In this document: one piece after another, positions 50,401-58,794 of the stretch
How the letters are laid out: every line of letters begins with the position of its first letter
Position numbering within the stretch: the first letter of the stretch is position 1
NCBI GenBank assembly: GCA_030447785.1
Contig: JAUJOF010000003.1
Coordinates: 235,105-299,104, forward strand
Reading direction: 5' to 3'
Source: Solirubrobacteraceae bacterium
GTDB taxonomy: Bacteria; Actinomycetota; Thermoleophilia; Solirubrobacterales; Solirubrobacteraceae
DNA length: 64,000 bases
The notes under the pieces: model-generated
The model's input: only the letters and a program-made list of their open reading frames with translations
Database searches by the model: none
Told to the model about the DNA's origin: nothing
Position numbers and translations under genes: made by a program

Positions 50401-50428
50401 TCATCCGCCCGGCGCGTAGGGTTCGCCC

Positions 50429-51772
50429 ATGGCCGAGCACGAGCCGCCGAGCGCACAGGAGATCCTCGGGCGCGTCGAGCGCGAGGACGTGCGCTTCGTG
50501 CGCCTGTGGTTCACCGACGTCCTGGGCCAGCTCAAGTCGTTCTCGATCAACGCCCGCCAGCTGGCCGACGCCTTCGAGGACGGCATCGGCTTCGACGGCT
50601 CCTCGATCACGGGCTTCAACCCGATCGAGGAGTCCGACATGGTCGCCATGCCCGACCCGACGACCTTCGCGATCCTGCCCTGGCGCCCCGAGGCCGCCGG
50701 TGTCGCGCGGCTGTTCTGCGACGTGCTCACCCCCGAGCGCACGCCCTACGAGGGCGATCCTCGCCACGTGCTGCGCCGCGCGCTGGAGCGCATGCGGGCG
50801 ATGGGCTTCGACTCCTTTGACATCGCGCCCGAGCTGGAGTACTTCCTCTTTCGCGACAACCGCTCCACGGAGGGCCTGGACGAGGGCGGCTACTTCGACC
50901 TCACCACCCTGGATGCGGGCTCGGACGTACGCCGCGACACGGTGCTCGCGCTCGAGCGCCTGGGCGTGGACGTGGAGTCCTCCCACCACGAGAGCGGCCC
51001 AAGCCAGCACGAGATCGACCTCGCGCCCGCGCCCGCGCTGAAGGTGGCCGACGACTGCGTCACCGCGCGCATCACGGTCAAGGAGGTGGCCATGCACTAC
51101 GGCTGGCACGCCACCTTCATGCCCAAGCCGCTGCACGACCAGAACGGCTCGGGCATGCACGCCCACCTCTCGCTCTCGCGCGACGGGCGCAACGCCTTCG
51201 CCGACGAGCGCGACCCGTTCGGCCTGTCGCCCGAGGGACGCGCCTTCGTGGCCGGCCAGCTGCGCCACGCGCGCGAGCTGTCGGCCCTGTTCGCCCAGTG
51301 GGTCAACTCCTACAAGCGCCTGGTGCCCGGCTTCGAGGCGCCCACCTACGTGGCCTGGTCGCGGCGCAACCGCTCCGCTCTGGCCCGCGTGCCGCTGGAG
51401 CGTGCGCCCGGGCGCGAGCACCAAACCCGCCTGGAGCTGCGCTGCCCCGATCCCGCCGCCAACCCCTACCTGACCTTCGCAGCGGTCCTGCAGGCGGGCC
51501 TGGAGGGAATCGACAGGGGCTATGAGCTGCCCGAGCCGATGGAGCGGAACCTCTACCACCTGGCTCCCGGCGACCGCCGGCGCGCCGGGATCGAGGAGCT
51601 GCCCGAGACGCTGGGGGAGGCCATCGAGCTGACCGCCTCCTCCGAGCTGGTCCTGCGCACCCTGGGCGAGCACATGTTCAACCGCTACGTGGAGATCAAG
51701 CGCCGCGAGTGGGAGGACTACCGCGTGCAGGTCACCCAATGGGAGCTGGAGCGCCACCTTCCGGTGCTCTGA
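50429..51772 (+). CDS. glnA: Glutamine synthetase, type I
   Basis: 447 residues, making glutamine from glutamate, ammonia and ATP. The beta-grasp starts VRFVRLWFTDVLGQLKSF; active-site signatures include FDGSSITGF, APELEYFLF, SGPSQHEIDLAPAPAL and KPLHDQNGSGMHAHLSL; the adenylylation-loop Tyr of the longer beta subtype is not evident and the length fits GSI-alpha. It follows the RlpA-like gene after 28 bases. No GlnR site was recognised. Confidence 0.93.
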   Translation: MAEHEPPSAQEILGRVEREDVRFVRLWFTDVLGQLKSFSINARQLADAFEDGIGFDGSSITGFNPIEESDMVAMPDPTTFAILPWRPEAAGVARLFCDVLTPERTPYEGDPRHVLRRALERMRAMGFDSFDIAPELEYFLFRDNRSTEGLDEGGYFDLTTLDAGSDVRRDTVLALERLGVDVESSHHESGPSQHEIDLAPAPALKVADDCVTARITVKEVAMHYGWHATFMPKPLHDQNGSGMHAHLSLSRDGRNAFADERDPFGLSPEGRAFVAGQLRHARELSALFAQWVNSYKRLVPGFEAPTYVAWSRRNRSALARVPLERAPGREHQTRLELRCPDPAANPYLTFAAVLQAGLEGIDRGYELPEPMERNLYHLAPGDRRRAGIEELPETLGEAIELTASSELVLRTLGEHMFNRYVEIKRREWEDYRVQVTQWELERHLPVL

Positions 51773-51798
51773 CACATCGCGCAGGCCCACCACGCCAG

Positions 51799-53885
51799 TC
51801 AGCCGGCGGGAACGCGCGGGGTAGGCCGGCGCGCCAGCTTCGACGGCCACCACACGCGCCGCCCGGCAGCGAGCACCAGGGCGGGCACCAGGACGGAGCG
51901 CACCAGGAAGGTGTCCAGGAGGACGCCGAAGGCGATGAGGAAGCCGATCTCGGTGAGAAAGACCAGCGGCAGGACGGCCAGTACCGCGAACGTGCCGGCC
52001 AGCACGATGCCCGCCGAGGTGATGACTCCGCCGGTGACCGCCAGCCCGCGCAGCATCCCCTCGCGCGTCCCGTGGCGCTGGGCCTCCTCGCGCACGCGCG
52101 CCATGAGGAAGATGTTGTAGTCGACGCCCAGGGCCACCAGGAAGACGAACGCATAGAGCGGGATCGACGGGTCCATCCCCGGAAAGCCGAAGATCACGTC
52201 GAACACCAGCGAGCCCACGCCCAGCGCGGCCAGGAAGCTGAGCACCACGGTGGCCACCAGCAGCACCGGCGCGACCAGCGCGCGCAGCAGCCCGATGAGG
52301 ATCACCAGCACGATGACCAGCGCGATCGGCACCAGCAGCAGCGTGTCGTCCGCCGAGGCCTCGCGCAGGTCGGCCTCGATCGCCGTCGGGCCGCCCACGA
52401 GGGTCCCGGGCGCCACCGATCGCACCGCCTCGCGCAACGGCTCGATCACCGCGAAGGCCTCGGTGCTGTAGGGCTCCTGCGCCAGGAGGGCGGCCAGCTG
52501 CACCGCGCGCTCGTCGGCGCCCACGGGCTGGGCGAGACCGCGGCCACGCCCTCGACGCGCGAGGCGGCGGCCACCACCTCGTCGACGCGCGCAGGGTCGC
52601 GCACGACGATGTCGGTCGGCGCGCTCTGGCCGGAGGGGAACGCCTTGGCGATGAGTTCCTGTGCACGCTGGGACTCGACCTCGCCGCGGAACTGGTTGCC
52701 GGTGGTCAGGCCGTTGGAGTAGGTGACCAGGCCCGCCACGCCCACGGCCAGCAGCGCGGTGGCGCCCAGGGCGACGCGCCGCGGGCGCAGGGCCACGCGA
52801 TCGCCCAGCCGCCGCCATGCGCCGTGGGTGGCGTCGCTGCCCGTGTCGCCGAAGCGGGGCACGAAGGGCCAGAACGGCGCGCGGCCCACCACGGTGAGCA
52901 GTGCGGGAAGGAAGGTGAGCATGGCCAGCATCGCCACGGCCACGCCGGTCGCGCCCACCGGCCCCAGGCCCGCGGTCCCGTTGACGCTGGCCAGCGTGAG
53001 GGAGAGCAGCGCGGCGGCCACGGTCAGCCCCGAGGCGAAGATGGCCGGTCCCGCCCTGCGCAGAGCCAGCGCCATGGCCTCGTGCTTGTCCTCGTGGCGG
53101 CGCAGCTCCTCGCGGTAGCGCGCCACCAGCAGCAGGGCGTAGTCGGTGCCTGCGCCCAGCACGAGCACGGAGAGGATGGCCGACGACTGGCCGTTGATGG
53201 TCACGCCGATCTCGGTCAGCCCGAAGCCGGCGGCGCGCGCGGTGAGCTCGGCGGCGGCCACGGCACCGAGGGGCAGCAGGAAGAAGATCGGGCTGCGGTA
53301 GATGACGATCAACAGCAAGAAGACCAGACCGCCGGCGGCCAGCAGCAGCGTCCCGTTGATGCCCTCGAAGATCTCCACCGCGTCGGTGCTGGCCCCCGAG
53401 GGCCCGCCCACCGCCGCCTCCAGCCCGTCCCCGCCGTCGACGATGGCGCGGTAGTCCTCCACCGGCCCGAGCAGGTCGTCGCTCTCGCCGGTGGCCCGCA
53501 GGACGTTGGTCAGCAGCGCGGTCGTGCCGTCCTGCGAGAGCCGGGGACCCCGGAACGGCGAGGTGCTCGCGTAGCGCGCCGTGGCGCGGTTGAGGGCCTG
53601 GAGGTCGGTGCGGATGGTCGCCCGGTCGCCCGCGGTCAAGCCGCCCTCGCGCTGGTAGACCACCACGGTCGGGGCCTCCTCGCCCCCCTGCAGGCGCTGG
53701 GTGATGGCCAGCGCCGCGGTCGATTCCGCGTCGCCGGGCAGGAAGGAGGTCGACGAGTTCTCCTCGGCGTCGGCCAGCTGGCCCGGCAGGCCGAGGGCGA
53801 GGGTGGCGACCACGGCGGCCAGCCAGACCGCCACCACGATCCACTTCGCCCGTCGCCCGGCGGGAAAGGTCAGGAGCCTGCTCAT
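51799..53885 (-). CDS. MMPL-family (RND-like) membrane transporter, one apparent frameshift
   Basis: About 695 residues with two repeats of one helix, a large periplasmic loop and five helices. First half shows SAILSVLVLGAGTDYALLLVARYREEL, second half YAFVFLVALGVDYNIFLMARVREEA; these are the proton-relay helices of MMPL proteins. The frame changes at a GGG run (52530-52532), equal to one missing base, in the second loop. MMPLs export lipids or other hydrophobic compounds. The start ATG 53885 gives SRLLTFPAGRRAKWIVV. Confidence 0.87.
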
Positions 53886-53969
53886 CGACGCCGCGCCACC
53901 ATAAGCCAGTGGGTGCTGCGGTTGGAGGCCACGACGAGACGTCGCCGCTCGCTCGCCATCTCCGGTCTG

Positions 53970-53999
53970 GCGTGCCATAGTAAGCACAACGTGGCACGC
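53970..53999. promoter_or_regulatory. Inverted repeat operator of the AbrB-PIN module
   Basis: GCGTGCCA (53970-53977) and TGGCACGC (53992-53999) are perfect 8-base arms with a 14-base spacer that holds the TA-rich CATAGTAA. The GTG start of the antitoxin lies in the right arm. AbrB-type antitoxins bind such sites to repress their own operon. Confidence 0.65.
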
Positions 54000-54269
54000 A
54001 CGCGCAGGAGCGCCACCCTGATCATCGGACCCCAGGGCCGCGTGGTGATCCCCGCGGACCTGCGACGGCACCTCGGCTTCGAGCCCGGGCAGGCGGTGGT
54101 CGCCCGGGTGGAGGACGGTCGCCTGGTCCTGGAGCGGCGCGAGCAGGTCCTGCGCCGCCTGCGCGACGAGTTGCGAGGCTCTATGCCCGAGGGCGCCAGC
54201 GCCGTTGACGCCCTCATCGCCGAGCGGCGCGAGGAGGCGCGGCGAGAGGCGGGCGGTGAACACGGCTGA
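53991..54269 (+). CDS. AbrB/MazE-like antitoxin
   Basis: 92 residues from GTG 53991. The swapped-hairpin AbrB fold is seen in TLIIGPQGRVVIPADLRRHLGFEPGQAVV, followed by the helical toxin-binding tail (LRRLRDELRG...VDALIAERREEARREAG). It overlaps the PIN gene by 14 bases. It likely represses its own promoter through the inverted repeat at 53970-53999. Confidence 0.88.
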   Translation: MARTRRSATLIIGPQGRVVIPADLRRHLGFEPGQAVVARVEDGRLVLERREQVLRRLRDELRGSMPEGASAVDALIAERREEARREAGGEHG

Positions 54270-54651
54270 GCCGCGTGCGGTGCTCGACGCGTCCGCGCTG
54301 GTCGCCGTGCTCTGGGAGGAGCCGGGGGCCGGGAAGGTGGAGCCGCTGCTCGCTTGCGCGGCGATCTCGTCCGTGAATTGGGCAGAGGTGCTGCAGCGCT
54401 ACCGGGCGGTCGAGGTGGCGACGACCGGCAAGCGCGAGAGCGTCGAGGGGCTCGGTGTGCGCATCGAGGCGTTCACCGGCGAGGATGCGGACGTCGTCGC
54501 CGTCCTGTGGGCGCCGACGCGTCAGGTCGGCCTGTCCCTCGCCGACCGGGCGTGTCTCGCCCTGGCGATGCGCCTGAAGGCGCCGGCCTACACGGCCGAC
54601 CGGGCCTGGGGCGGCGTCGACGTCGGCGCGAACGTCGTCCTCATCCGGTGA
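54256..54651 (+). CDS. PIN-domain ribonuclease toxin (VapC-like)
   Basis: 131 residues. The PIN acidic residues are visible in AVLDASALVAVLWEEPG (first Asp), SVNWAEVLQR (Glu), and SLADRACLALAM plus YTADRAW (Asp pair). Forms a type II module with the AbrB-like antitoxin upstream, whose end it overlaps. VapC-like toxins cut tRNA or rRNA; target unknown. Confidence 0.88.
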   Translation: MNTAEPRAVLDASALVAVLWEEPGAGKVEPLLACAAISSVNWAEVLQRYRAVEVATTGKRESVEGLGVRIEAFTGEDADVVAVLWAPTRQVGLSLADRACLALAMRLKAPAYTADRAWGGVDVGANVVLIR

Positions 54652-54838
54652 TGGAGGCGGGGATCGAGGCGCGACTCCCCGTTCCATCGCCGCGCAGGCC
54701 GCTCGAGCGGGCGTCGCTCGTCCGTTCGTCCAGCCTGGTTTCGCGTCGATGGGCGCAGGAGAAGAACGAGGCGAGCGCATCTGGCGGGAACCAGATGGCA
54801 GGGGGCACGGGTCCAACCGCGTCCAAGAGGAGAGAACC

Positions 54839-55027
54839 ATGGCAGCGAAGGCCGCACCCGCCACCGATCAGAGCGGCAAGCCGGGCATGACCTACCGGAA
54901 GGTCCACGTCGACCACTCGCTCGCTGCCTGGCTGGCCCGTTGCGTTCGCGACGGTTCGGGCACGCCGAGCCCGCAGGGCGTTACGCCGAGGAGCTCAGCG
55001 CCGCGGCCAGCTCGGCGGCTTCGGTGA
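54839..55027 (+). CDS. Small hypothetical protein with strong ribosome-binding site
   Basis: 62 residues from ATG 54839, preceded by AAGAGGAGA. The first ~40 residues ([20 protein letters not shown] and [18 protein letters not shown]) look like an ordinary protein; the rest is Arg/Pro-rich and overlaps the 3' end of the convergent DUF255 gene, so the gene may be cut short. No family recognised. The stretch 54652-54838 before it contains no other gene. Confidence 0.45.
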   Translation: MAAKAAPATDQSGKPGMTYRKVHVDHSLAAWLARCVRDGSGTPSPQGVTPRSSAPRPARRLR

Positions 55028-56975
55028 CCGGGGCGCGGCAGGCGAAGCCCTCGCAAACGTAGGCTGTCGCACGCCCACCGACCGGCGTGCGGCCCTGCAG
55101 GAGCGGCACCGTCTCGCCGCCGTCGCCCGCCCCGCTGCCCCCGGCCACCACCAGGTGGGGACGGTGCTCTGCGCGGACGATCCGCTCCAGCGGCGCGCGC
55201 TGCGCGGGCGGGCCGACCAGCGCCACCTCGCGCACGGCGCTCAGGTGGAAGTCCAGCGCGGCCAACAGGTGCCCGAAGGCCTGCGGGTGGCGGGGCGCCA
55301 GCTCGTGCAGGAGGCGCAGGTGGCCCTCGGCGTACTCGGCGTAGGCGTGCTCGCCCGTCAGCGCGGCCAGGCGCAGCAGGCCGTAGGCGGCGCTGGAGGC
55401 ACCCGAGGGGATCGGCGCGTCCTCGAGGTCCTTGCGCCGGGCCACGAGCTGCTCGTGGTCGTCGGCGACCGAGAAGAACCCACCGCGCTCGCGGTCGGCG
55501 AAGCGGGCCACGATGACGTCGGCCAGCCCCCGCGCCTCGGTGAACCAGCGCTCCTCGAAGGTGGCCTCGTAGAGGGTCAGCAGCGCCTCGAGCAGGAAGC
55601 CGTGATCCTCCAGATAGGCCCGCAGGCGCCCACGGCCGTCCTTCCACGTGCGCAGGAGGCGGCCGGGCGGGCCGGGTTCGCGCAGCTCGTCCAGCACGAA
55701 GGCGGCGCACCCGCGCGCGGCGTCGAGCAGGTCGGTGCGATCCAGGGCCGCGCCCGCGTCGGCCAGGGCGCTGATCATCAGCGCGTTCCAGGCGGTCAGG
55801 CGCTTGTCGTCGTCGCCGGGGCGCACGCGCCGGGCGCGGACCTCGAGCAGCCGCGCACGGATGCGCTCGCGCACCGCGGGCTCGGGCTCGGGGCCGCGCG
55901 ACTCCAGGATGTTGGTGCCCTCCCAGTTGCCCTCCTCGGTGGCGCCCAGCCAGGCCACGGCCACGTCGGCGTCCTCGCCCAGCGCGTCGCGCAGCTCGGC
56001 CAGCGACCACACGTAGAACTTGCCCTCCACGCCCTCGGAGTCGGCGTCCAGGGCGCTGAGGAACCCGCCCTCGGGGCCGCGCATCTCGCGCAGGGCCCAC
56101 TCGAGCGTCTCCTCGCAGATGCGCCGCAGCCGGGCGTCGCCGGTGCGCTGGAAGGCGTGCAGGTAGGCGCGTGCCAGCAGGGCGTTGTCGTAGAGCATCT
56201 TCTCGAAGTGGGGGACCGTCCAGTGCTCGTCGACGGCGTAGCGCGCGAAGCCGCCGCCGACCTGGTCGAAGATACCGCCCGAGGCCATGGAGCGCAGGGT
56301 CTGCACGCTCATGGTGGTCTCGCCGCGCTGGAGCAGGAAGCCCAGGGGGGCGTGCGGGGGGAACTTGGGGGCGCCGCCGAAGCCGCCGTGCACGCTGTCG
56401 TACTGCCCGCGCAGCGCCTCCACCGCGGCGTCCAGGGTGGCGGCGTCCAGGGGCTTGTGGGAGGGCTGCAGGGCCGCGCCGCCACCCAGGCGGCTGGCCA
56501 TCTCCTCGCCACGGGCGCGGATCTCCTCCTTGCGCTGGTCCCATGCATCGGCCACCGCGGTGAGCACCTGCGGCCAGGCGGGCATCCCCATGCGCGGCGC
56601 GGGCGGGAAGTAGGTGCCCCCGTAGAAGGGGACCTGCTCGGGCGTGAGGAAGACGTTGAGCGGCCAGCCCCCGTGACCGGTCATGCCCTGCACGGCCTCC
56701 ATGTAGAGCGCATCGACGTCGGGGCGCTCCTCGCGGTCGACCTTCACGCACACGAAGCGCTCGTTCATCAGGCCCGCGATGCCCTCGTCCTCGAAGGACT
56801 CGCGCTCCATCACGTGGCACCAGTGGCAGGCCGAGTAGCCGATGGAGACCAGGATGGGGCGGTCCTCCTCGCGGGCGCGCCGCCGGGCCTCCTCGCCCCA
56901 GGGCAGCCAGTCCACGGGGTTGTCGCGGTGCTGGAGCAGGTAGGGGGAGGTCTCGTCGGCCAGCGCGTTGGTCAT
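54981..56975 (-). CDS. DUF255/thioredoxin-domain protein (YyaL/spermatogenesis-associated 20 type)
   Basis: 664 residues. An N-terminal thioredoxin-like domain carries CHWCHVM in [17 protein letters not shown], preceded by [17 protein letters not shown]; the remainder is an alpha/alpha toroid as in N-acylglucosamine 2-epimerases. Widely conserved and full-length here. Function unknown. ATG 56975. Confidence 0.92.
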   Translation of the reverse strand: MTNALADETSPYLLQHRDNPVDWLPWGEEARRRAREEDRPILVSIGYSACHWCHVMERESFEDEGIAGLMNERFVCVKVDREERPDVDALYMEAVQGMTGHGGWPLNVFLTPEQVPFYGGTYFPPAPRMGMPAWPQVLTAVADAWDQRKEEIRARGEEMASRLGGGAALQPSHKPLDAATLDAAVEALRGQYDSVHGGFGGAPKFPPHAPLGFLLQRGETTMSVQTLRSMASGGIFDQVGGGFARYAVDEHWTVPHFEKMLYDNALLARAYLHAFQRTGDARLRRICEETLEWALREMRGPEGGFLSALDADSEGVEGKFYVWSLAELRDALGEDADVAVAWLGATEEGNWEGTNILESRGPEPEPAVRERIRARLLEVRARRVRPGDDDKRLTAWNALMISALADAGAALDRTDLLDAARGCAAFVLDELREPGPPGRLLRTWKDGRGRLRAYLEDHGFLLEALLTLYEATFEERWFTEARGLADVIVARFADRERGGFFSVADDHEQLVARRKDLEDAPIPSGASSAAYGLLRLAALTGEHAYAEYAEGHLRLLHELAPRHPQAFGHLLAALDFHLSAVREVALVGPPAQRAPLERIVRAEHRPHLVVAGGSGAGDGGETVPLLQGRTPVGGRATAYVCEGFACRAPVTEAAELAAALSSSA

Positions 56976-57014
56976 GCTGGTGGGCTACCCGCCGATCCCC
57001 AAGGAGGACCCGCC

Positions 57015-57410
57015 GTGACCCACCATCGCCACGCCGTCACCGCGCCCCGGGCGCCGGGCGCCGTAGGTCCCTACAGCCACGCCGTGCGCAGCGGCGGGCT
57101 GCTGTTCTGCTCGGGCCAGCTGCCCATCGACCCGGACTCGGGCGAGCTGGTGACGGGGACGCCCGGCGAGCAGGTCACCCGCTGCCTGCACAACCTGGAA
57201 GCGGTCTGCGCGGCGGCCGGCGCGTCGCTGGCCGACGCCGTGCGCCTGACGATCTACGTGACCGACATGGGCGCCTTCGTGGAGATCAACGACGCCTATG
57301 GGAGGTTCTTCCCCGAGGGAGACCCGCCCGCGCGCGTGGCCGTCGGGGTGGCGGCGCTGCCCCTCGGGGCAGAGGTGGAGGTAGATGCCATCGTGGCGCT
57401 GGAGGCTTGA
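57015..57410 (+). CDS. ridA: RidA-family reactive enamine/imine deaminase
   Basis: 131 residues. GAVGPYSHAVRSGGLLFCSGQLPIDP and the conserved Arg in ARVAVGVAALPLGAEVEVDAIV are typical of RidA, which hydrolyses reactive 2-aminoacrylate-type enamines. GTG 57015 follows AAGGAGG. It is divergent from the DUF255 gene with a 39-base gap. Confidence 0.92.
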   Translation: MTHHRHAVTAPRAPGAVGPYSHAVRSGGLLFCSGQLPIDPDSGELVTGTPGEQVTRCLHNLEAVCAAAGASLADAVRLTIYVTDMGAFVEINDAYGRFFPEGDPPARVAVGVAALPLGAEVEVDAIVALEA

Positions 57411-57486
57411 TCCACGCCAACAGGTCTCGAGGCGCGCGGGCAAGGGCCCGAGCAAGGTCGGGAGATGCGCGAACGCCTTGCGTTCC

Positions 57487-58791
57487 TCAGCACCAAGCAA
57501 ATGTTGGCGCCGAGCCAACCCCGAAGGGATCGCTCATGGTCGCCTCCTCGCGACCACCGGCAGCCCGGTCAGGGCAGCGGGCCCGGCGCTGCCCCGGGTT
57601 CGGCGAGGGTCGGAGGCTGAGCGTGAGCGGAACGGTCTCTCCGGCGATGCGCAGCTGTGCGCGGCGCGTGGCGAGCAGGCGGTCGGTCACCGCTGCGGCG
57701 GTCTCGAAGCGCAGCGCGCCCGCGGCCGTGCTCCCCGGCGGGATAGGTTCCAGCAGCGACCCGGTGGTGTCGTCGGCTCGGGGATCGGGGTTCACGCGCG
57801 TGCGCGCCAGGAGGGCGGGCTGGACGTTGGCGATCGTGCTCTCGCCCTGGTTGGCGAGGCGGAGCTGCACGGTGACGCGGGCGCGCTTGCGACGCCGGCC
57901 GGAGGGCGTGGCCGCGGGCTGGACGACCGCCGACACAACGTCGACACGGACTTCTTCGACGGGCACCGGGGGACGTGACTCCGGTCCGGGCTCCGGTGGG
58001 GGCCGGAGGCTGAGCGTGAGCGGAACGGTCTCTCCGGCGATGCGCAGCTGTGCGCGGCGCGTGGCGAGCAGGCGGTCGGTCACCGCTGCGGCGGTCTCGA
58101 AGCGCAGCGCGCCCGCGGCCGTGCTCCCCGGCGGGATAGGTTCCAGCAGCGACCCGGTGGTGTCGTCGGCTCGGGGATCGGGGTTCACGCGCGTGCGCGC
58201 CAGGAGGGCGGGCTGGACGTTGGCGATCGTGCTCTCGCCCTGGTTGGCGAGGCGGAGCTGCACGGTGACGCGGGCGCGCTTGCGACGCCGGCCGGAGGGC
58301 GTGGCCGCGGGCTGGACGACCGCCGACACAACGTCGACACGGGCTTGGTCGGTTTGGACCGGTGCTTGCGTGCCCCTCGATGCAACCAAGCTGCCCACCA
58401 CCGCCACCAGCAGCAGGAAGGCCGCCAGCGTGGCCGTGCCGCGCAGCGACGCCAACGGTCGGCGCCGCAGGGAATCGTTCGAGCTCCCCAGGGCCGGGAC
58501 CGCCGGGGCCGCAAGCCGCAATCCCCGAAATCGCCGAACGGCGCGATCGATGGCCGCCGACCCTGGACGACGCGTCGTGAGCCATGTCAGCGCGAACGCC
58601 ACGACGCCGAGCGACCAGAGCAACACGATTCCCGGCCTTCCGAGGCCGGGAGTGATCTTCAGCCCGATCTGGCAGCTGCGGTAGATCTCGGGCCCGCATG
58701 TGGCCTGCGCCTCTCGGTACAGGACGAGCCATGCGGCCATGGCCAGCGTCCAGACGACCAAGAGCGCTGTGGCCAGACGCCGGCCTCGCAT
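57487..58791 (-). CDS. Membrane protein with a perfectly duplicated extracytoplasmic domain
   Basis: 434 residues. Two N-terminal helices flank a Cys-containing loop (TCGPEIYRSCQIG), a third helix (ATLAAFLLLVAVVGSLVAS) follows, and then two identical 113-residue units joined by a Pro-rich linker. Each unit begins VDVVSAVVQPAATPSGRRRK and ends AGETVPLTLSLRP, an immunoglobulin-like or DUF4352-like beta domain. It lies three bases after the O-antigen-ligase fusion and is probably in that operon. The last 45 residues are outside the repeat. The identity could be a recent duplication or an assembly effect. Confidence 0.75.
   Translation of the reverse strand: MRGRRLATALLVVWTLAMAAWLVLYREAQATCGPEIYRSCQIGLKITPGLGRPGIVLLWSLGVVAFALTWLTTRRPGSAAIDRAVRRFRGLRLAAPAVPALGSSNDSLRRRPLASLRGTATLAAFLLLVAVVGSLVASRGTQAPVQTDQARVDVVSAVVQPAATPSGRRRKRARVTVQLRLANQGESTIANVQPALLARTRVNPDPRADDTTGSLLEPIPPGSTAAGALRFETAAAVTDRLLATRRAQLRIAGETVPLTLSLRPPPEPGPESRPPVPVEEVRVDVVSAVVQPAATPSGRRRKRARVTVQLRLANQGESTIANVQPALLARTRVNPDPRADDTTGSLLEPIPPGSTAAGALRFETAAAVTDRLLATRRAQLRIAGETVPLTLSLRPSPNPGQRRARCPDRAAGGREEATMSDPFGVGSAPTFAWC
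57611..57949 (-). repeat. Perfect 339-base direct repeat, unit 2 (in gene order)
   Basis: Identical base for base, as far as I can follow, to 58004-58342; the period is 393 bases with a 54-base linker. Encodes the second copy of the extracytoplasmic domain. Confidence 0.9.
58004..58342 (-). repeat. Perfect 339-base direct repeat, unit 1 (in gene order)
   Basis: Identical to 57611-57949, with no silent differences seen. Encodes the first copy of the domain. Confidence 0.9.
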
Positions 58792-58794
58792 AGA

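Noticed and set aside
57407..58684. 425-residue open frame antisense to the duplicated envelope protein
   Set aside because: It repeats the duplication only because the DNA does, starts inside ridA and has no start signal; the minus-strand frame has proper membrane helices.
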